DNA of 64,000 nucleotides from the NCBI RefSeq assembly GCF_003710905.1, contig NZ_RHHV01000016.1, positions 1 through 64,000 on the forward strand, in the 5' to 3' direction. The notes below the pieces were generated by a model that worked only from the letters and a program-made list of their open reading frames with translations, was not told the origin of the DNA and ran no database searches. Position 1 is the stretch's first letter; each line of letters starts with the position of its first letter. This document shows, one piece after another, positions 8,638 to 17,593 of the stretch. The DNA is from Brevibacillus parabrevis (GTDB taxonomy: Bacteria > Bacillota > Bacilli > Brevibacillales > Brevibacillaceae). A program made the translations under genes and the position numbers.

Positions 8638-9414
8638 CTAATCCACAATCACCCGCTGCCGCCCGGACGCCCGCCACTCTTGTTTGGGCTTGTCGCCGCT
8701 CTTCGCCTCTTCCAAAATACGCCCCAAATAGCTGACGATCTGCGGGTTGGAGCTGGCGCGATAGCCGAAGCCCAACCGGGTGCCTATATAATGAAGAATC
8801 AGGTCGCGCTCCACTCGCTCGGCGTTGATTCCTTGCGTGGCAAAAGCGAGGTCGAAGGCGTTTGTCGTTTTGGTCTTCAACAGCTCGTGCGAAAAATAAC
8901 GCAAGATCGCCGGAGCGAGTGTCGGGTATTGCTGGCCTGCATATTCCACATTCGTGAAATTCCACGTGTTGTACTCTGTTGTCAAATCGAGAAAATACGG
9001 GTAATCCGAGCGCAGCTTCGCGCCTTCCTTGAGCTTGAAACGGCCCAGCTCGCGCTCATCCGTCCCGATGTCCATGTTCGTATCGAGCACATAGTGCGTC
9101 TCGTACGCCAAAAAGTCGGTCAACGTCGTCTGCTCGTCGAAACGTATTTTCAGCATCGTCTCCTTGCCTGTCGCTTCGTACGGGAGCCGTTCCTCGCGAT
9201 CCAGCAAATAAATCCGGCCTTGATGCTTGATGATGCCGCGGCCGACGACGAGCTGTCCGTCCTCGACCGCAACGTCCATGCCGGAAATAATTCCGTCCGT
9301 GTAGGCGAGAAAATGCAGCTCGGCGAGATGTCTCGGATAGTCCCGCAAGTTTTCGAGCATTTCCCGCTTGAGAATCCGCCCCTTGTGAAATTGGGGAGAG
9401 AGATGGGAAAACAA
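8638..9414 (-). CDS. Unassigned apparatus protein, possible baseplate component
   Basis: About 258 residues, soluble. After a first region HLSPQFHKGRILKREMLENLRDYP comes a beta-rich stretch (DGIISGMDVAVEDGQLVV, IIKHQGRIYLL) that resembles the shoulder or fibre-docking domains of phage baseplate proteins and TssK; the resemblance is weak. The start is uncertain. An ATG at 9438 has no visible ribosome binding site, whereas a TTG at 9414 has AAGGGGGG 7 nt upstream and is preferred. The gene lies between the Hsp70-like gene (ends 9457) and the plain spike (starts 8588) on the same strand, the place where baseplate genes are expected. Function inferred from position only. Confidence 0.45.
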   Translation of the reverse strand: MFSHLSPQFHKGRILKREMLENLRDYPRHLAELHFLAYTDGIISGMDVAVEDGQLVVGRGIIKHQGRIYLLDREERLPYEATGKETMLKIRFDEQTTLTDFLAYETHYVLDTNMDIGTDERELGRFKLKEGAKLRSDYPYFLDLTTEYNTWNFTNVEYAGQQYPTLAPAILRYFSHELLKTKTTNAFDLAFATQGINAERVERDLILHYIGTRLGFGYRASSNPQIVSYLGRILEEAKSGDKPKQEWRASGRQRVIVD

Positions 9415-9456
9415 GGCTGTTCCCCCCTTCTTGTTCATATGGATTAGGTTGACTCG

Positions 9457-12111
9457 CTATTTCATCCCGTCGAAAAAGTCCAGCTCGGACAAATCGCTTT
9501 CAAAGGCGAAGAACACTTTTTTCCCCAGAAGCAGCTGCTCGTTTTGCCTAGCGACTGGCACCACGTGGAATCCCCATTCGCTGCCGCCTGAAAACACGAA
9601 AAACTTGACCTCTCCGTTTTGAATCGAGTCGGTTTCTTCCTGGGGAATGTGGCTTGCGTACTTGGCCTGGATTTCTTCGTAGAGCACAGGTTTGTACGCG
9701 CTTCTGTCGTCCGTGTACAAATAGCGCTTGCGCAAAAGTCCGTCGCTTTCCTTGAGGAAAAACTCCACCTCGCTCACTCCGTACGGACGGGAGATGGCCC
9801 CATGCACCTGGCTCAGCTTTTCCTGACTGCGAATCAGTATCCGCTCCTGTCTGTTGTGCGTGAACGCCGTCACCGAGTAAGGAACGACAGGCGCGTGATT
9901 GGTGATTTGCGCTTCGATGAATCCCGCTTTTTTCGCGCTCTGATAACGAAGTGCGCCGCGCAGGCAGGACAGCTTCAGGTCGGGTACTTTTCCTGCGTCC
10001 TCGGACCTCTGGCGAAATTCGATGCTGCGTCCCGGCACGAACTCCTTCAACGCTTCGCGAAACACGTCAATCCGGCACGACTGCCCGGTCAGCTTGATGA
10101 TGGAAAAGTCCGCGAGCTTTCCTTCCTGATAAAAATCGTCGAGGAACACCCGCAAAATCTCGTAAATGTCCGCCTTGATCAAATGGTTGATCTCTTTGCT
10201 GTTGAAGACGACGTCAGGCAAGTCGTACACATCCCGGAAGCGACCATCCTCGCGTATCGACAGCACCCAGCGCTCGACTGTTGTCAGCTTCAAATCCTGC
10301 TCCTGACGCTGCTCTCCTTCGGCTGTAAACCGGTTGCGCAAAATGCCCGTCTGACGGAAAAACTCCTTTTTCATATGGTCTGCCAGGTCCCATAAAAAGT
10401 GAAAGTTGTTGCGGACGCGCTGATAGTCGTCGCGGCTTTTGTTCTCGTAAGCTTTGTAGCAGGTGGGCAAAAGCGCCTCTGCCTCCCGGTAGCGCCGTTC
10501 GAATTGCTCGTAGACAGCATCGACGCCAAACTCATCTACATGCCGGAATATTTCCGAGCCGGGGATGTCGATCAGTTGGTCGATGTCGGTTACGTGGCGG
10601 CCTTTGCTGTAGTAGTCGGCAAACACGATTTTCATGAACTGCATGATCCGGTATGTGATGTTGTTGCCGCCAAAGTTCGTATCGCCGTTTTCGTAGGTCG
10701 TGCTAATGTCGATGCGATAGGAGATGTGGCCATCCTCGATGCGAAAGCGGCACGATGACAAGTCGGTCGTTCCTCCGCCGCAGTCAATGACCAGCGCTTG
10801 GTACGTCTCGCCGTCGAGGAAGCTGTCTTTGTCAATCTGGTCCGCGATCGTGTTGAACAGCACCGCCATCCCTTCATCCAGCGCATCCTGCGATTCGATG
10901 CGGTATTCCGGCAAAATGTCCGTAAACATCTCGATGAACTGCGTTTTCAGCTTCACAGGACTGGTGATATGCAAGTGCCGAAACCGACACTTGAACTGAT
11001 GCTCCGCCGTCTGGATGACATGCAGCAGGTACTGCCGCAAAATGTCGCTACGTTTGACCATGGCCGTATTCCCTTGGCTGTCCATCACTTCTTCCAGCTT
11101 GTGATAGCTGTTCACCCAGCGCTTCAATCCGAAAAATACGGTCGCATGCGAGCTGTATCCGTTCTTTTTCATCTGGCGCAGCGCTTCGTAGCCGATGTGG
11201 TAGCGCACGTCTTGCGCGACGGAGCAGTCTGCTACCTGGACAACGGTCGGCAATACCTCGATCCACTCTTCTGTTTTCTGGGTCGTGTCTGGAAACGCGA
11301 CGTAATTGATCGCATTCAGCTTGATCCGGCCATTCAGCAAATCGTTGCTGGAAGGGGCGCTGACATACTGGTGGTCCAAAAAAGCGCCAGCGGTCGTGGA
11401 AGAAGTGCCGAAATCAATCGCCAGCACAGCATCCGTCTCTTCCAGCTCCCTGATTTCCAGATCCGTTACAGGCACTTTGTAATAGTGCAAGTTGACAGGG
11501 GGGAGCGGCTTATCCTCGGTGTATGCTTTGTACAAATAATCCGAGTCTTGCTTGCGAAAAAAGAGCAGGCTGTAGCTCTGATTCACGGTTTTGCGCCACG
11601 GGACGTCCTTGTGGGAAAACAGCATGTACCGTCCCTGCTTGTCTGCCTCTTTGCGCAGCTGAAAAATGCCGCACAGCTCCATGTAGTCATTGACGAGCAG
11701 GACATTCGACTCGGACAAGCCTTGGGCCGACTCCACCCGATAGCCATCCAGCCTGTCTACAGCCAGCCCGGCATACAAACTCATCTTTGCCGGGATTTTG
11801 ATGGAGTCCGCCCCAGGCAGCGGCGTATTCAAGTAGGCATGCAAAGCCGCTTCGATCCGTTCAAAGCCGCCTGTTGTATCTGCTTCGATAAACAAGCTCT
11901 CCTCCGCGCTGCGAAACCGCAAGATCGTGTTCAGCAATCCTTCCCGATCGAGATTGTTCACAACCGAGCCAACCAGCTTTTCCTTGTAACAAATATTGCG
12001 CAGCTGAAAGGTCGTCATCTCCATCAGCTCATCTCGCGTATACGTGGTTTCGTTTCGCGGGACGTCCATGCTGCCTTTTTGAATATGAAGCTTGTACGAC
12101 ATTTTACTCAT
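9457..12111 (-). CDS. Hsp70/DnaK-like ATPase with SAP-like N-terminus
   Basis: This large 884-residue protein has an actin/Hsp70-type ATPase core: phosphate-1 motif AIDFGTSSTT at about 231-240, phosphate-2 motif VIDCGGGTTDLS near 441-452, and an adenosine-type motif (IIKLTGQSCRIDVFREAL) near 688. There is no typical DnaK substrate-binding domain or EEVD-like tail. The C-terminal ~150 residues are beta-rich and unassigned. Residues 27-67 (FQLRNICYKEKL, then LLNTILRFR) resemble a SAP helix-extension-helix. ATG 12111 follows GGGAGGAG. With the DnaJ protein at 18380-18844 it could form a dedicated chaperone pair for assembling or recycling the apparatus, where type VI systems use ClpV. That role is inferred. 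Confidence 0.8.
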   Translation of the reverse strand: MSKMSYKLHIQKGSMDVPRNETTYTRDELMEMTTFQLRNICYKEKLVGSVVNNLDREGLLNTILRFRSAEESLFIEADTTGGFERIEAALHAYLNTPLPGADSIKIPAKMSLYAGLAVDRLDGYRVESAQGLSESNVLLVNDYMELCGIFQLRKEADKQGRYMLFSHKDVPWRKTVNQSYSLLFFRKQDSDYLYKAYTEDKPLPPVNLHYYKVPVTDLEIRELEETDAVLAIDFGTSSTTAGAFLDHQYVSAPSSNDLLNGRIKLNAINYVAFPDTTQKTEEWIEVLPTVVQVADCSVAQDVRYHIGYEALRQMKKNGYSSHATVFFGLKRWVNSYHKLEEVMDSQGNTAMVKRSDILRQYLLHVIQTAEHQFKCRFRHLHITSPVKLKTQFIEMFTDILPEYRIESQDALDEGMAVLFNTIADQIDKDSFLDGETYQALVIDCGGGTTDLSSCRFRIEDGHISYRIDISTTYENGDTNFGGNNITYRIMQFMKIVFADYYSKGRHVTDIDQLIDIPGSEIFRHVDEFGVDAVYEQFERRYREAEALLPTCYKAYENKSRDDYQRVRNNFHFLWDLADHMKKEFFRQTGILRNRFTAEGEQRQEQDLKLTTVERWVLSIREDGRFRDVYDLPDVVFNSKEINHLIKADIYEILRVFLDDFYQEGKLADFSIIKLTGQSCRIDVFREALKEFVPGRSIEFRQRSEDAGKVPDLKLSCLRGALRYQSAKKAGFIEAQITNHAPVVPYSVTAFTHNRQERILIRSQEKLSQVHGAISRPYGVSEVEFFLKESDGLLRKRYLYTDDRSAYKPVLYEEIQAKYASHIPQEETDSIQNGEVKFFVFSGGSEWGFHVVPVARQNEQLLLGKKVFFAFESDLSELDFFDGMK

Positions 12112-12162
12112 GAGAACGCTCCTCCCACACCCACATGACTTTCTAGCAAAATCACGTGCCTT

Positions 12163-12852
12163 CTAGTACATTGCCATGCTGTCGATTTGCATGGTTTCCT
12201 CCACATCGAGAATGCCAAAGTGGTTGCGCCAATACACTTCTGTCTGGAAGCGAACAGGCAGGAAAATGTCCTTGATCAGCTCCAGCCTTGCCCGCGCTGC
12301 TGCCGTCTCCTCCTGCCCGACATACAGAAGCAGTTCATCCTTCTCCTCGCAGTTTGCGTAGATGGTCGAGCGGGGAAAAATTTTTCGCATCGTGTCCCGC
12401 AGCAAATAAACTGCTTCTCCCGTCTCATACAGTCGCAACAAATTGCCCGCAATGATTTCACGTTCTTCCTGGGTGAACAACCGAATGTGATCCGCCGTCC
12501 TTTTGCCGAACAGTCCCGCTTCGAGATCGCGCAACACAAAGCGGATGTAGTATTCTCGCTTGTTCATTCCTTGCACCAGATCGATATCGGCCAACAGGTG
12601 AATGACGATGTCAAACAAGACGTGACGCAGTTCAGGCTCATCCGTGTAATTGACATCAAACAGCTCGCGGAAAATATCGTCAAAGCGATAGAACGGGTTC
12701 ACTTCTACCGTCTTCTCCACGGTTTTGGCGTTGATCGCTTCCTGGCTCAGCTCCATGTAAGGCGAGTACACCTTCGCCGCTTGGAACGTAATGTCTCTTT
12801 TGGCAACTCCGGCGCGCCTGGCCTTGATGACCAGATCCCAGATGTAGTTCAC
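12163..12852 (-). CDS. Unassigned apparatus protein, possible baseplate component
   Basis: A 229-residue soluble protein, not recognised. It is rich in charged and aromatic residues with predicted helices throughout (MELSQEAINAKTVEKTVEVNPFYRFDDIFRELFD is one region, around residues 30-65). The start is GTG 12852, which overlaps the stop of the preceding gene (GTGA) and has GAAGGAG 8 nt upstream; an in-frame ATG at 12858 is too close to that site. Tight coupling to 12849-14129 suggests that the two proteins form a complex. It lies 51 nt before the Hsp70-like gene. A baseplate or tail-end role is guessed only from the surrounding tube, sheath and spike genes. Confidence 0.45.
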   Translation of the reverse strand: MNYIWDLVIKARRAGVAKRDITFQAAKVYSPYMELSQEAINAKTVEKTVEVNPFYRFDDIFRELFDVNYTDEPELRHVLFDIVIHLLADIDLVQGMNKREYYIRFVLRDLEAGLFGKRTADHIRLFTQEEREIIAGNLLRLYETGEAVYLLRDTMRKIFPRSTIYANCEEKDELLLYVGQEETAAARARLELIKDIFLPVRFQTEVYWRNHFGILDVEETMQIDSMAMY

Positions 12853-14129
12853 GCCCATTCTCCTTCGCACTTGTATTCCGGGAAATACATCTGAATCTCG
12901 GACACGAGAAAGCTCATCATATCCTCTAAAATAAAGCTGTCGGTTCCGCGCTTGCGAAAGCCGAGATGCATGATTTTTTTATCGTGCTCCACGCGGACAT
13001 TGTCGCTGATAAACGGATTCATCTCATACGTAGCGGCCGTCCCTTTGCTTTTTTCGCGAATTTCCACATGCACAAGCTCCAGCTGCTCCGCTGCTTCGAA
13101 GGAGTGGACGATGCGAATGATCTCTCCCTTGGCCCGGACCGGCATTCCTTGCTTGCGCGCGAAGCTGGTGACAAAGCTGCTCTTGCGGCGGTTGGACACC
13201 AGTTCATAGTGCAGGCGGGACGTAGGCGTCTCGACAGGCTGGGTAATTTTGCAGACGTGCCAAATTCCCGACTTTTCCTGGGGAGACACGATGGTCAATT
13301 CTTCGGGCGTGCGCTTGATATAGCGGATCAACGCTTCGTCGCCGTCTACCAAATACCCGTGCTGGCTCCCTGTCTTGCGCAGCGACAGCACGTGCTCGAA
13401 GTTCACCCGATCGGTAGCAGGCACGGGGAAGCCGATATTTTTCAAGGCCAGCCGTTCGATGTTCCAGAGCGGGATGACATCCAGCTTTTTGTAAGGCTCC
13501 CACTCTTCCAGGTGGACGGACACCTCCACGATCTCCTCGTCCTCGCCAAGCTCGCCCTCGCAGGAGACGAGGATGACGTCGAAAAACTTGTTCGCGTACG
13601 GATGGTTCACGGTTTTCCACGGCATGCCGTTTTTTTGAAACATGTTGTACAGCTTTTCCAGCTCGTTTACGTACAGCGGGTTTGGCTGCAAGCGCACTTC
13701 GATCGGGTACGAATGCTCCGCTGTCGTCAAACGCCCCTGAAAATGCCGCTTGCCATGCGCAAGCGATTGGAGACGGCTGTACTCGCACTCCAGAAAAATC
13801 GTCATGAGCACCGCTTCTTCCTGTCGGGCGAGTTGCTCAAACAACTCCTTGCGATCGAACCATGTTTTTTGTTCGTCGCCCGGAATCATCGGGTACAAAT
13901 AGTCGTGAATCGGATCGAAGTCATCCCGCTGACATAGCGTGACGTAAATGTCGTGCTTCTCTTCCTTGTCCTCAAATTCGGAGAAGACCCGCTGCTCCAG
14001 CTTCTTTTGCATGTCCTCCTGATATTCGACCAGATGCAAAAACACGCTGTTCATCATCTGCTTCAGCATCCGGCGCTGTTCCAAATCTTCCATTTTGTTC
14101 AAACGGTCCAGTACGATCTCTTTCATCAT
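12849..14129 (-). CDS. Unassigned apparatus protein, possible baseplate component
   Basis: A 426-residue soluble protein, not recognised. The N-terminal ~60 residues form a probable coiled coil (RLNKMEDLEQRRMLKQMM). The remainder is mixed alpha/beta, with an acidic segment at about 190-200 (GELGEDEEIVEVSV). Its ATG overlaps the stop of the pseudophosphatase gene (ATGA at 14126-14129), and its stop overlaps the start of 12163-12852 (GTGA). All three are therefore translationally coupled and probably needed in fixed ratio. Its size is compatible with a TssF- or TssK-sized baseplate subunit, but I see no motif that would decide it. Confidence 0.45.
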   Translation of the reverse strand: MMKEIVLDRLNKMEDLEQRRMLKQMMNSVFLHLVEYQEDMQKKLEQRVFSEFEDKEEKHDIYVTLCQRDDFDPIHDYLYPMIPGDEQKTWFDRKELFEQLARQEEAVLMTIFLECEYSRLQSLAHGKRHFQGRLTTAEHSYPIEVRLQPNPLYVNELEKLYNMFQKNGMPWKTVNHPYANKFFDVILVSCEGELGEDEEIVEVSVHLEEWEPYKKLDVIPLWNIERLALKNIGFPVPATDRVNFEHVLSLRKTGSQHGYLVDGDEALIRYIKRTPEELTIVSPQEKSGIWHVCKITQPVETPTSRLHYELVSNRRKSSFVTSFARKQGMPVRAKGEIIRIVHSFEAAEQLELVHVEIREKSKGTAATYEMNPFISDNVRVEHDKKIMHLGFRKRGTDSFILEDMMSFLVSEIQMYFPEYKCEGEWA

Positions 14130-16126
14130 GGTGCTTTGACAGCCTCCTTTTGCGCCGGATTGGCTGGTGATTCGGCAGCGGACTTGCCCTCGACTGGCCG
14201 AGCGGAAGGAGCCGGACTGGCGGATTGACCCGGTTTGGGTGCTTGTTGCTGCACTGCCGGGGGTGGAGTTGCTGCCGGACTCGGGGTGGTGACATGCCCT
14301 GCATTGCCCCCTTGCTGCTGTACCGCCGGGGCGGGAGTTGCGACCGGACTCGGGGTGGACGCATGCCCCGCATTACCCCCTTGCTGCTGTACCGCCGGGG
14401 GTGGAGTTGTTGCCGAAGTCGGTGGGCTGGCTTGACCCGCATTGCCCGCTTGCTGCTGCGCCGCCGAAGCTGGGGTTGTTGCCGGAGTCGTGTTGCTGAC
14501 TTGACCCGCATTGCCCCCTTGCTGCTGCGCAGCCGATGGCACAACCTGCGGCGTGCTTTGCTCAGCAGCAACAACAGGCACTGCGGCTGGCGGATTCAGC
14601 TTTTCCTCCACCTTGGTCACTTTGCGCTCCATCGCCAAAACCTTTTCCAGCACGCCGATTTCCTGATACATCTCCTGCGCCATCGTGTACGATTCGATGG
14701 CCGCCGCAAAATCGCCAGCGGCGTAGCTGTCGTCGCCTTTTTTCTCCAGCTTGTCTGCGGACAGCATTTTCTGCTCTTTGCTGATGCCCGTTTTCTTCGC
14801 TTCCACCTCGTCCAGCTTCGCCCGAATCTCTTTTTCCCCCGTGAGGTAGGACGATTCCAGCGCCAGCTTTCTCGCCTTTTGATAAAAGGCGGCAGCCCCT
14901 TCGTAGTCTTGCGCCTCGAACAGCATGTCGCCTTCCTTCTTCCACTGCATCACGAGCAAATACGATTCGGTCTTTTCCTTTTTGGCAGCAATCTCCGGCT
15001 CGTTGAAATCGTCCCGGTCTTTCATTTCCTTGAGCGCCTTGTCGTATTTTTCCAGCGCTTTCTGATACTGCTCGTCCTTCATCGCCGTATCCCCGTCCAC
15101 GATGAGCTGGGTGATTCGCTGCTTTTTGTTCAGAAGCGCCGCGTGGATTTTGTCCTTGACGATGTTGGCGGCATTGCGCGCTTCGCTGTATTCCTTGAGC
15201 GCTTTCGGATAGTCGCTTTCTTCGATAAACGCATCCCCGTTCTGCTCGTGCTCGAACATGCCTGTCGCAGCATCGGCGATTCTCTCGGCTTCCTTCATCT
15301 TGAACAAAAGGGCGCCGCCTCCTGTCAAGGCAAGCAACAGGACGATAATCGCGACCCGCTTGATAATCCGCCACTTTTTCTGCGGATCGGTCTTGAAAAT
15401 CTTGTTGGCAAAAATCGCCGCAGCCGTATAGTTGTTCACCACACGCTGCTGTTTGCTCAACAAGACATCCTCCACCGTATCGATCAGCGCTTCGGGATCT
15501 TTTGCTTCCTCAAGCGCGTCCTGCATCTCGGCTGGACCGACTCCCTCCCACACCCCCGGAGTGGTCAAAAGCAAGACGTCTCCGTCGTACAGCGGCAGCT
15601 TTTTGGAAATGTACGGGCGAAATTCATCCGGCGTTCCCAAGTAATTCAACAGATTGTGGCGCTCCTCGTGGCAGTCAAGCACGTCCTCTGCGATTTCTTC
15701 TCCATCCGCCATCTGTTGCGACAGACTCTGGTCCTTGCTCCGCAAATGCAGCCGTCCGTTGCGAAACATATACAGTCTCGTGTTCCCGGCCACACCGTAA
15801 ACGACGCGGGCATAGTCGGTGACGATCAGCGTCAGACTGGCCTTCAGCCGCACCCGATGGCTCTCCTGCCGGAGCACGCGATGCGCTTCCTGCAAGTAGC
15901 GGCTGATGCGATAGCGGGAGAGAGACGGCTTTTGCATAAAGTGTCCCAGGACGCTTTTGACCGCAAGCTCGGCGCTCTGCACTTCCTGATCCGTATCCAA
16001 ACCGCGGGCGATCACCCAGCAAGCAATATCATCCAGTTCGGTGTAGGCAAAGTAATCCTTGTTGCGCACATGCGTGCCTGACTCGGACAAAAATCCGGTT
16101 ACAAATTCACTGTTGTCCCTTCTCAT
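14126..16126 (-). CDS. Membrane-anchored PP2C-like pseudophosphatase with Pro/Gln repeat tail
   Basis: This 666-residue protein has a PP2C fold at residues ~1-240 in which every metal-ligand motif is altered. RNKD is present, but VIARGLDTD replaces VADGxGG, VAGNTRLY replaces xxGDSRxY, TTPGVWEGV replaces xSDGxxDxx, and NNYTAAAIF replaces DNxTVVxV. It is therefore probably catalytically dead. One membrane segment lies near 255-276. It is followed by a helical, TPR-like charged region (~290-510) and four 23-residue repeats of the type AVQQQGGNAGHxxTPSPxATPxP near 535-625. It is coupled by ATGA to 12849-14129 and lies next to the intact phosphatase. A scaffold or phospho-sensor in the membrane is more likely than an enzyme; topology puts the PP2C part inside and the repeats outside the cell. 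Confidence 0.75.
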   Translation of the reverse strand: MRRDNSEFVTGFLSESGTHVRNKDYFAYTELDDIACWVIARGLDTDQEVQSAELAVKSVLGHFMQKPSLSRYRISRYLQEAHRVLRQESHRVRLKASLTLIVTDYARVVYGVAGNTRLYMFRNGRLHLRSKDQSLSQQMADGEEIAEDVLDCHEERHNLLNYLGTPDEFRPYISKKLPLYDGDVLLLTTPGVWEGVGPAEMQDALEEAKDPEALIDTVEDVLLSKQQRVVNNYTAAAIFANKIFKTDPQKKWRIIKRVAIIVLLLALTGGGALLFKMKEAERIADAATGMFEHEQNGDAFIEESDYPKALKEYSEARNAANIVKDKIHAALLNKKQRITQLIVDGDTAMKDEQYQKALEKYDKALKEMKDRDDFNEPEIAAKKEKTESYLLVMQWKKEGDMLFEAQDYEGAAAFYQKARKLALESSYLTGEKEIRAKLDEVEAKKTGISKEQKMLSADKLEKKGDDSYAAGDFAAAIESYTMAQEMYQEIGVLEKVLAMERKVTKVEEKLNPPAAVPVVAAEQSTPQVVPSAAQQQGGNAGQVSNTTPATTPASAAQQQAGNAGQASPPTSATTPPPAVQQQGGNAGHASTPSPVATPAPAVQQQGGNAGHVTTPSPAATPPPAVQQQAPKPGQSASPAPSARPVEGKSAAESPANPAQKEAVKAP
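14243..14531. repeat. 69-bp tandem repeat in the pseudophosphatase gene
   Basis: About four in-frame 69-bp units are recognisable by recurring QQQ codons (TTGCTGCTG-type on the plus strand) every 69 bp. They encode a 23-residue Pro/Thr/Gln/Gly repeat that probably spans or contacts the cell wall. The middle copies are the most alike, as expected for slippage-type expansion. Confidence 0.8.
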
Positions 16127-16175
16127 CCTTAACTACCCGCTCCTCCTTCTCTTCCGGATGCTGCTGCCCTCGATC

Positions 16176-17015
16176 TCACCAACCTTTTTCCAAAATCAGA
16201 ATGGTCGCGTTGTCCTGGTTGGCTTTTTGCTTGCTCTCGACGGCATCGATGATTTGCTCGGCAGCATCGTGGGAGGAAATGTTCTGAAACAAGATTTTCT
16301 CCAGCTCCACTTCTGTCAACGTATCGTAGACGCCGTCGCTGATCAGAATCACCTTGTCGCCCTTCTCCAGCGGAAAAGGCTCGCGGCCAATCTCGATATT
16401 ATGAAAGCCTTCGTAGCCGAGGTAATTGATCAGCTGCTTTTTCTTTGGATGGCTGATCGCTTCGTCTTTGCTGATTTCCCCCGCGAGAAAACGCTCTTCC
16501 AACACCGATTCGTAAATGTCCTTTTGATTGATCGGAATAAATTCTCCCCCGCGAAAAACAGTCAGGACACTATCCCCGACCGCGCCCCAATGCAGCATGC
16601 CGTCGTGAATGACTGCCGCAACCAGCGTAGTGCCTCCCCGGCTGCCTTTTAGCGCCTGCAAAATCTCCCCGTTGGCAAGCGCAGCGGCTCGGGAAAAGAA
16701 AAGAGAGAGGTGGCGCGGATGGTCCAGCTTGGCGAACTCGCGAATAAACGTCTGGACGGCCAAAGTCGATGCCAGTCTGCCGTTGGCAAGGCCGCTGATG
16801 CCGTCTGCCAGCACAGCAATCGTTCCGTGCGAGGTCGTTGTCGTGGCAAAATAGTCATCCTGCTCTGCTCTTCTGCCAATCGTCTGTCCATTGCCAATCT
16901 GAATGACCGGATGCTTTTCCTCTCTGATCCAAGCGGCACGAACGCGAAACAACCAAATGATGACAGCTATGACGGCAAACACAACCAGATAAGGAATGAT
17001 CTCCTGTGCAAACAT
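16176..17015 (-). CDS. Membrane-anchored PP2C-type Ser/Thr protein phosphatase
   Basis: A 279-residue protein. One N-terminal membrane helix (about 7-24) is followed by a cytoplasmic PP2C domain with intact motifs: RAEQDDY (49-55), LADGISG (69-75), GGTTLVAAVI, WGAVGDSVL, ILISDGVYDTL and QDNATILIL. The metal-binding aspartates of an active Mn/Mg-dependent phosphatase are all present. The start is ambiguous: ATG 17024 overlaps the stop of the FHA gene, while ATG 17015, chosen here, has AAGGA at good spacing. Its neighbours are two FHA proteins and a pseudophosphatase, and a kinase lies at the far end of the locus. It is the likely reverse arm (PppA-like) of a phosphorylation switch controlling the apparatus. 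Confidence 0.85.
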   Translation of the reverse strand: MFAQEIIPYLVVFAVIAVIIWLFRVRAAWIREEKHPVIQIGNGQTIGRRAEQDDYFATTTTSHGTIAVLADGISGLANGRLASTLAVQTFIREFAKLDHPRHLSLFFSRAAALANGEILQALKGSRGGTTLVAAVIHDGMLHWGAVGDSVLTVFRGGEFIPINQKDIYESVLEERFLAGEISKDEAISHPKKKQLINYLGYEGFHNIEIGREPFPLEKGDKVILISDGVYDTLTEVELEKILFQNISSHDAAEQIIDAVESKQKANQDNATILILEKGW

Positions 17016-17020
17016 GCTCA

Positions 17021-17554
17021 TCATTCCTTGCCTTTGCTTGCGTTGTCCCATTCAAAGTGAACCCCGCACAGCGGGATGAAAATAAACGTACTGCCGCCAA
17101 GCTGGATGACGTCATAGGCAGTCAGCTCGACTGGCGTGTACACCGCTTCGTTATTGTGGTAAGCCAGACCGGAGGCATCGCCGGGGAGCAGGTAGAAATT
17201 GCGCTTTTTCGGATCGTAGACGATGACGGCATGGTTTCTGCGAGAAATTTTGTTATCCCCGATGATGCGGATATGCATATCCTCGGAGCGTCCGATGAAG
17301 TTTTTTTCTGCCATGATGCGGTAGTCTTGTCCTTGCTGTGGCCCATCGATGCAGACCAGCCAGCCTGTGACAGGCTCGATGCCTTCTGTCTCCCCCAAGT
17401 AAGGCATGGTCTTGTCATCTTCGTCGCCGCCCCTGGCAGGCATTCGGTTCTCCGCCTTTGCCGCAGGCTCTACCACCAGGCTGCAATACGGGCAAGTGCT
17501 GCCGTGTTTTCTCGTGCTAAACATGTGTCCATTTGCGCATCTCGTCAAACTCAT
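17021..17554 (-). CDS. FHA-domain protein with N-terminal zinc ribbon
   Basis: A 177-residue cytoplasmic protein. The N-terminus has a CxxxH...CPYC arrangement (Cys6, His10, Cys21, Cys24), typical of a small zinc ribbon. After an acidic linker, residues ~75-170 form an FHA domain: FIGRSEDMHIRI supplies the phosphothreonine-binding Arg, ISRRNH matches the conserved SxxH site, and a TAYDVIQLGG strand follows. FHA domains bind phosphothreonine, so this is a probable reader of the kinase at 24362-25276. ATG 17554 follows GGGGGAAG. The stop overlaps the phosphatase gene. Fha1 has the analogous role in Pseudomonas type VI secretion. Confidence 0.85.
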   Translation of the reverse strand: MSLTRCANGHMFSTRKHGSTCPYCSLVVEPAAKAENRMPARGGDEDDKTMPYLGETEGIEPVTGWLVCIDGPQQGQDYRIMAEKNFIGRSEDMHIRIIGDNKISRRNHAVIVYDPKKRNFYLLPGDASGLAYHNNEAVYTPVELTAYDVIQLGGSTFIFIPLCGVHFEWDNASKGKE

Positions 17555-17593
17555 TCAAGTCTTCCCCCGTTTCGTGTCTCTCCACCTGCTCGT

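Noticed and set aside
14225..16081. Long plus-strand open frame opposite the pseudophosphatase gene
   Set aside because: It is a shadow of the repeat-rich, GC-rich coding strand without start signals or recognisable domains.
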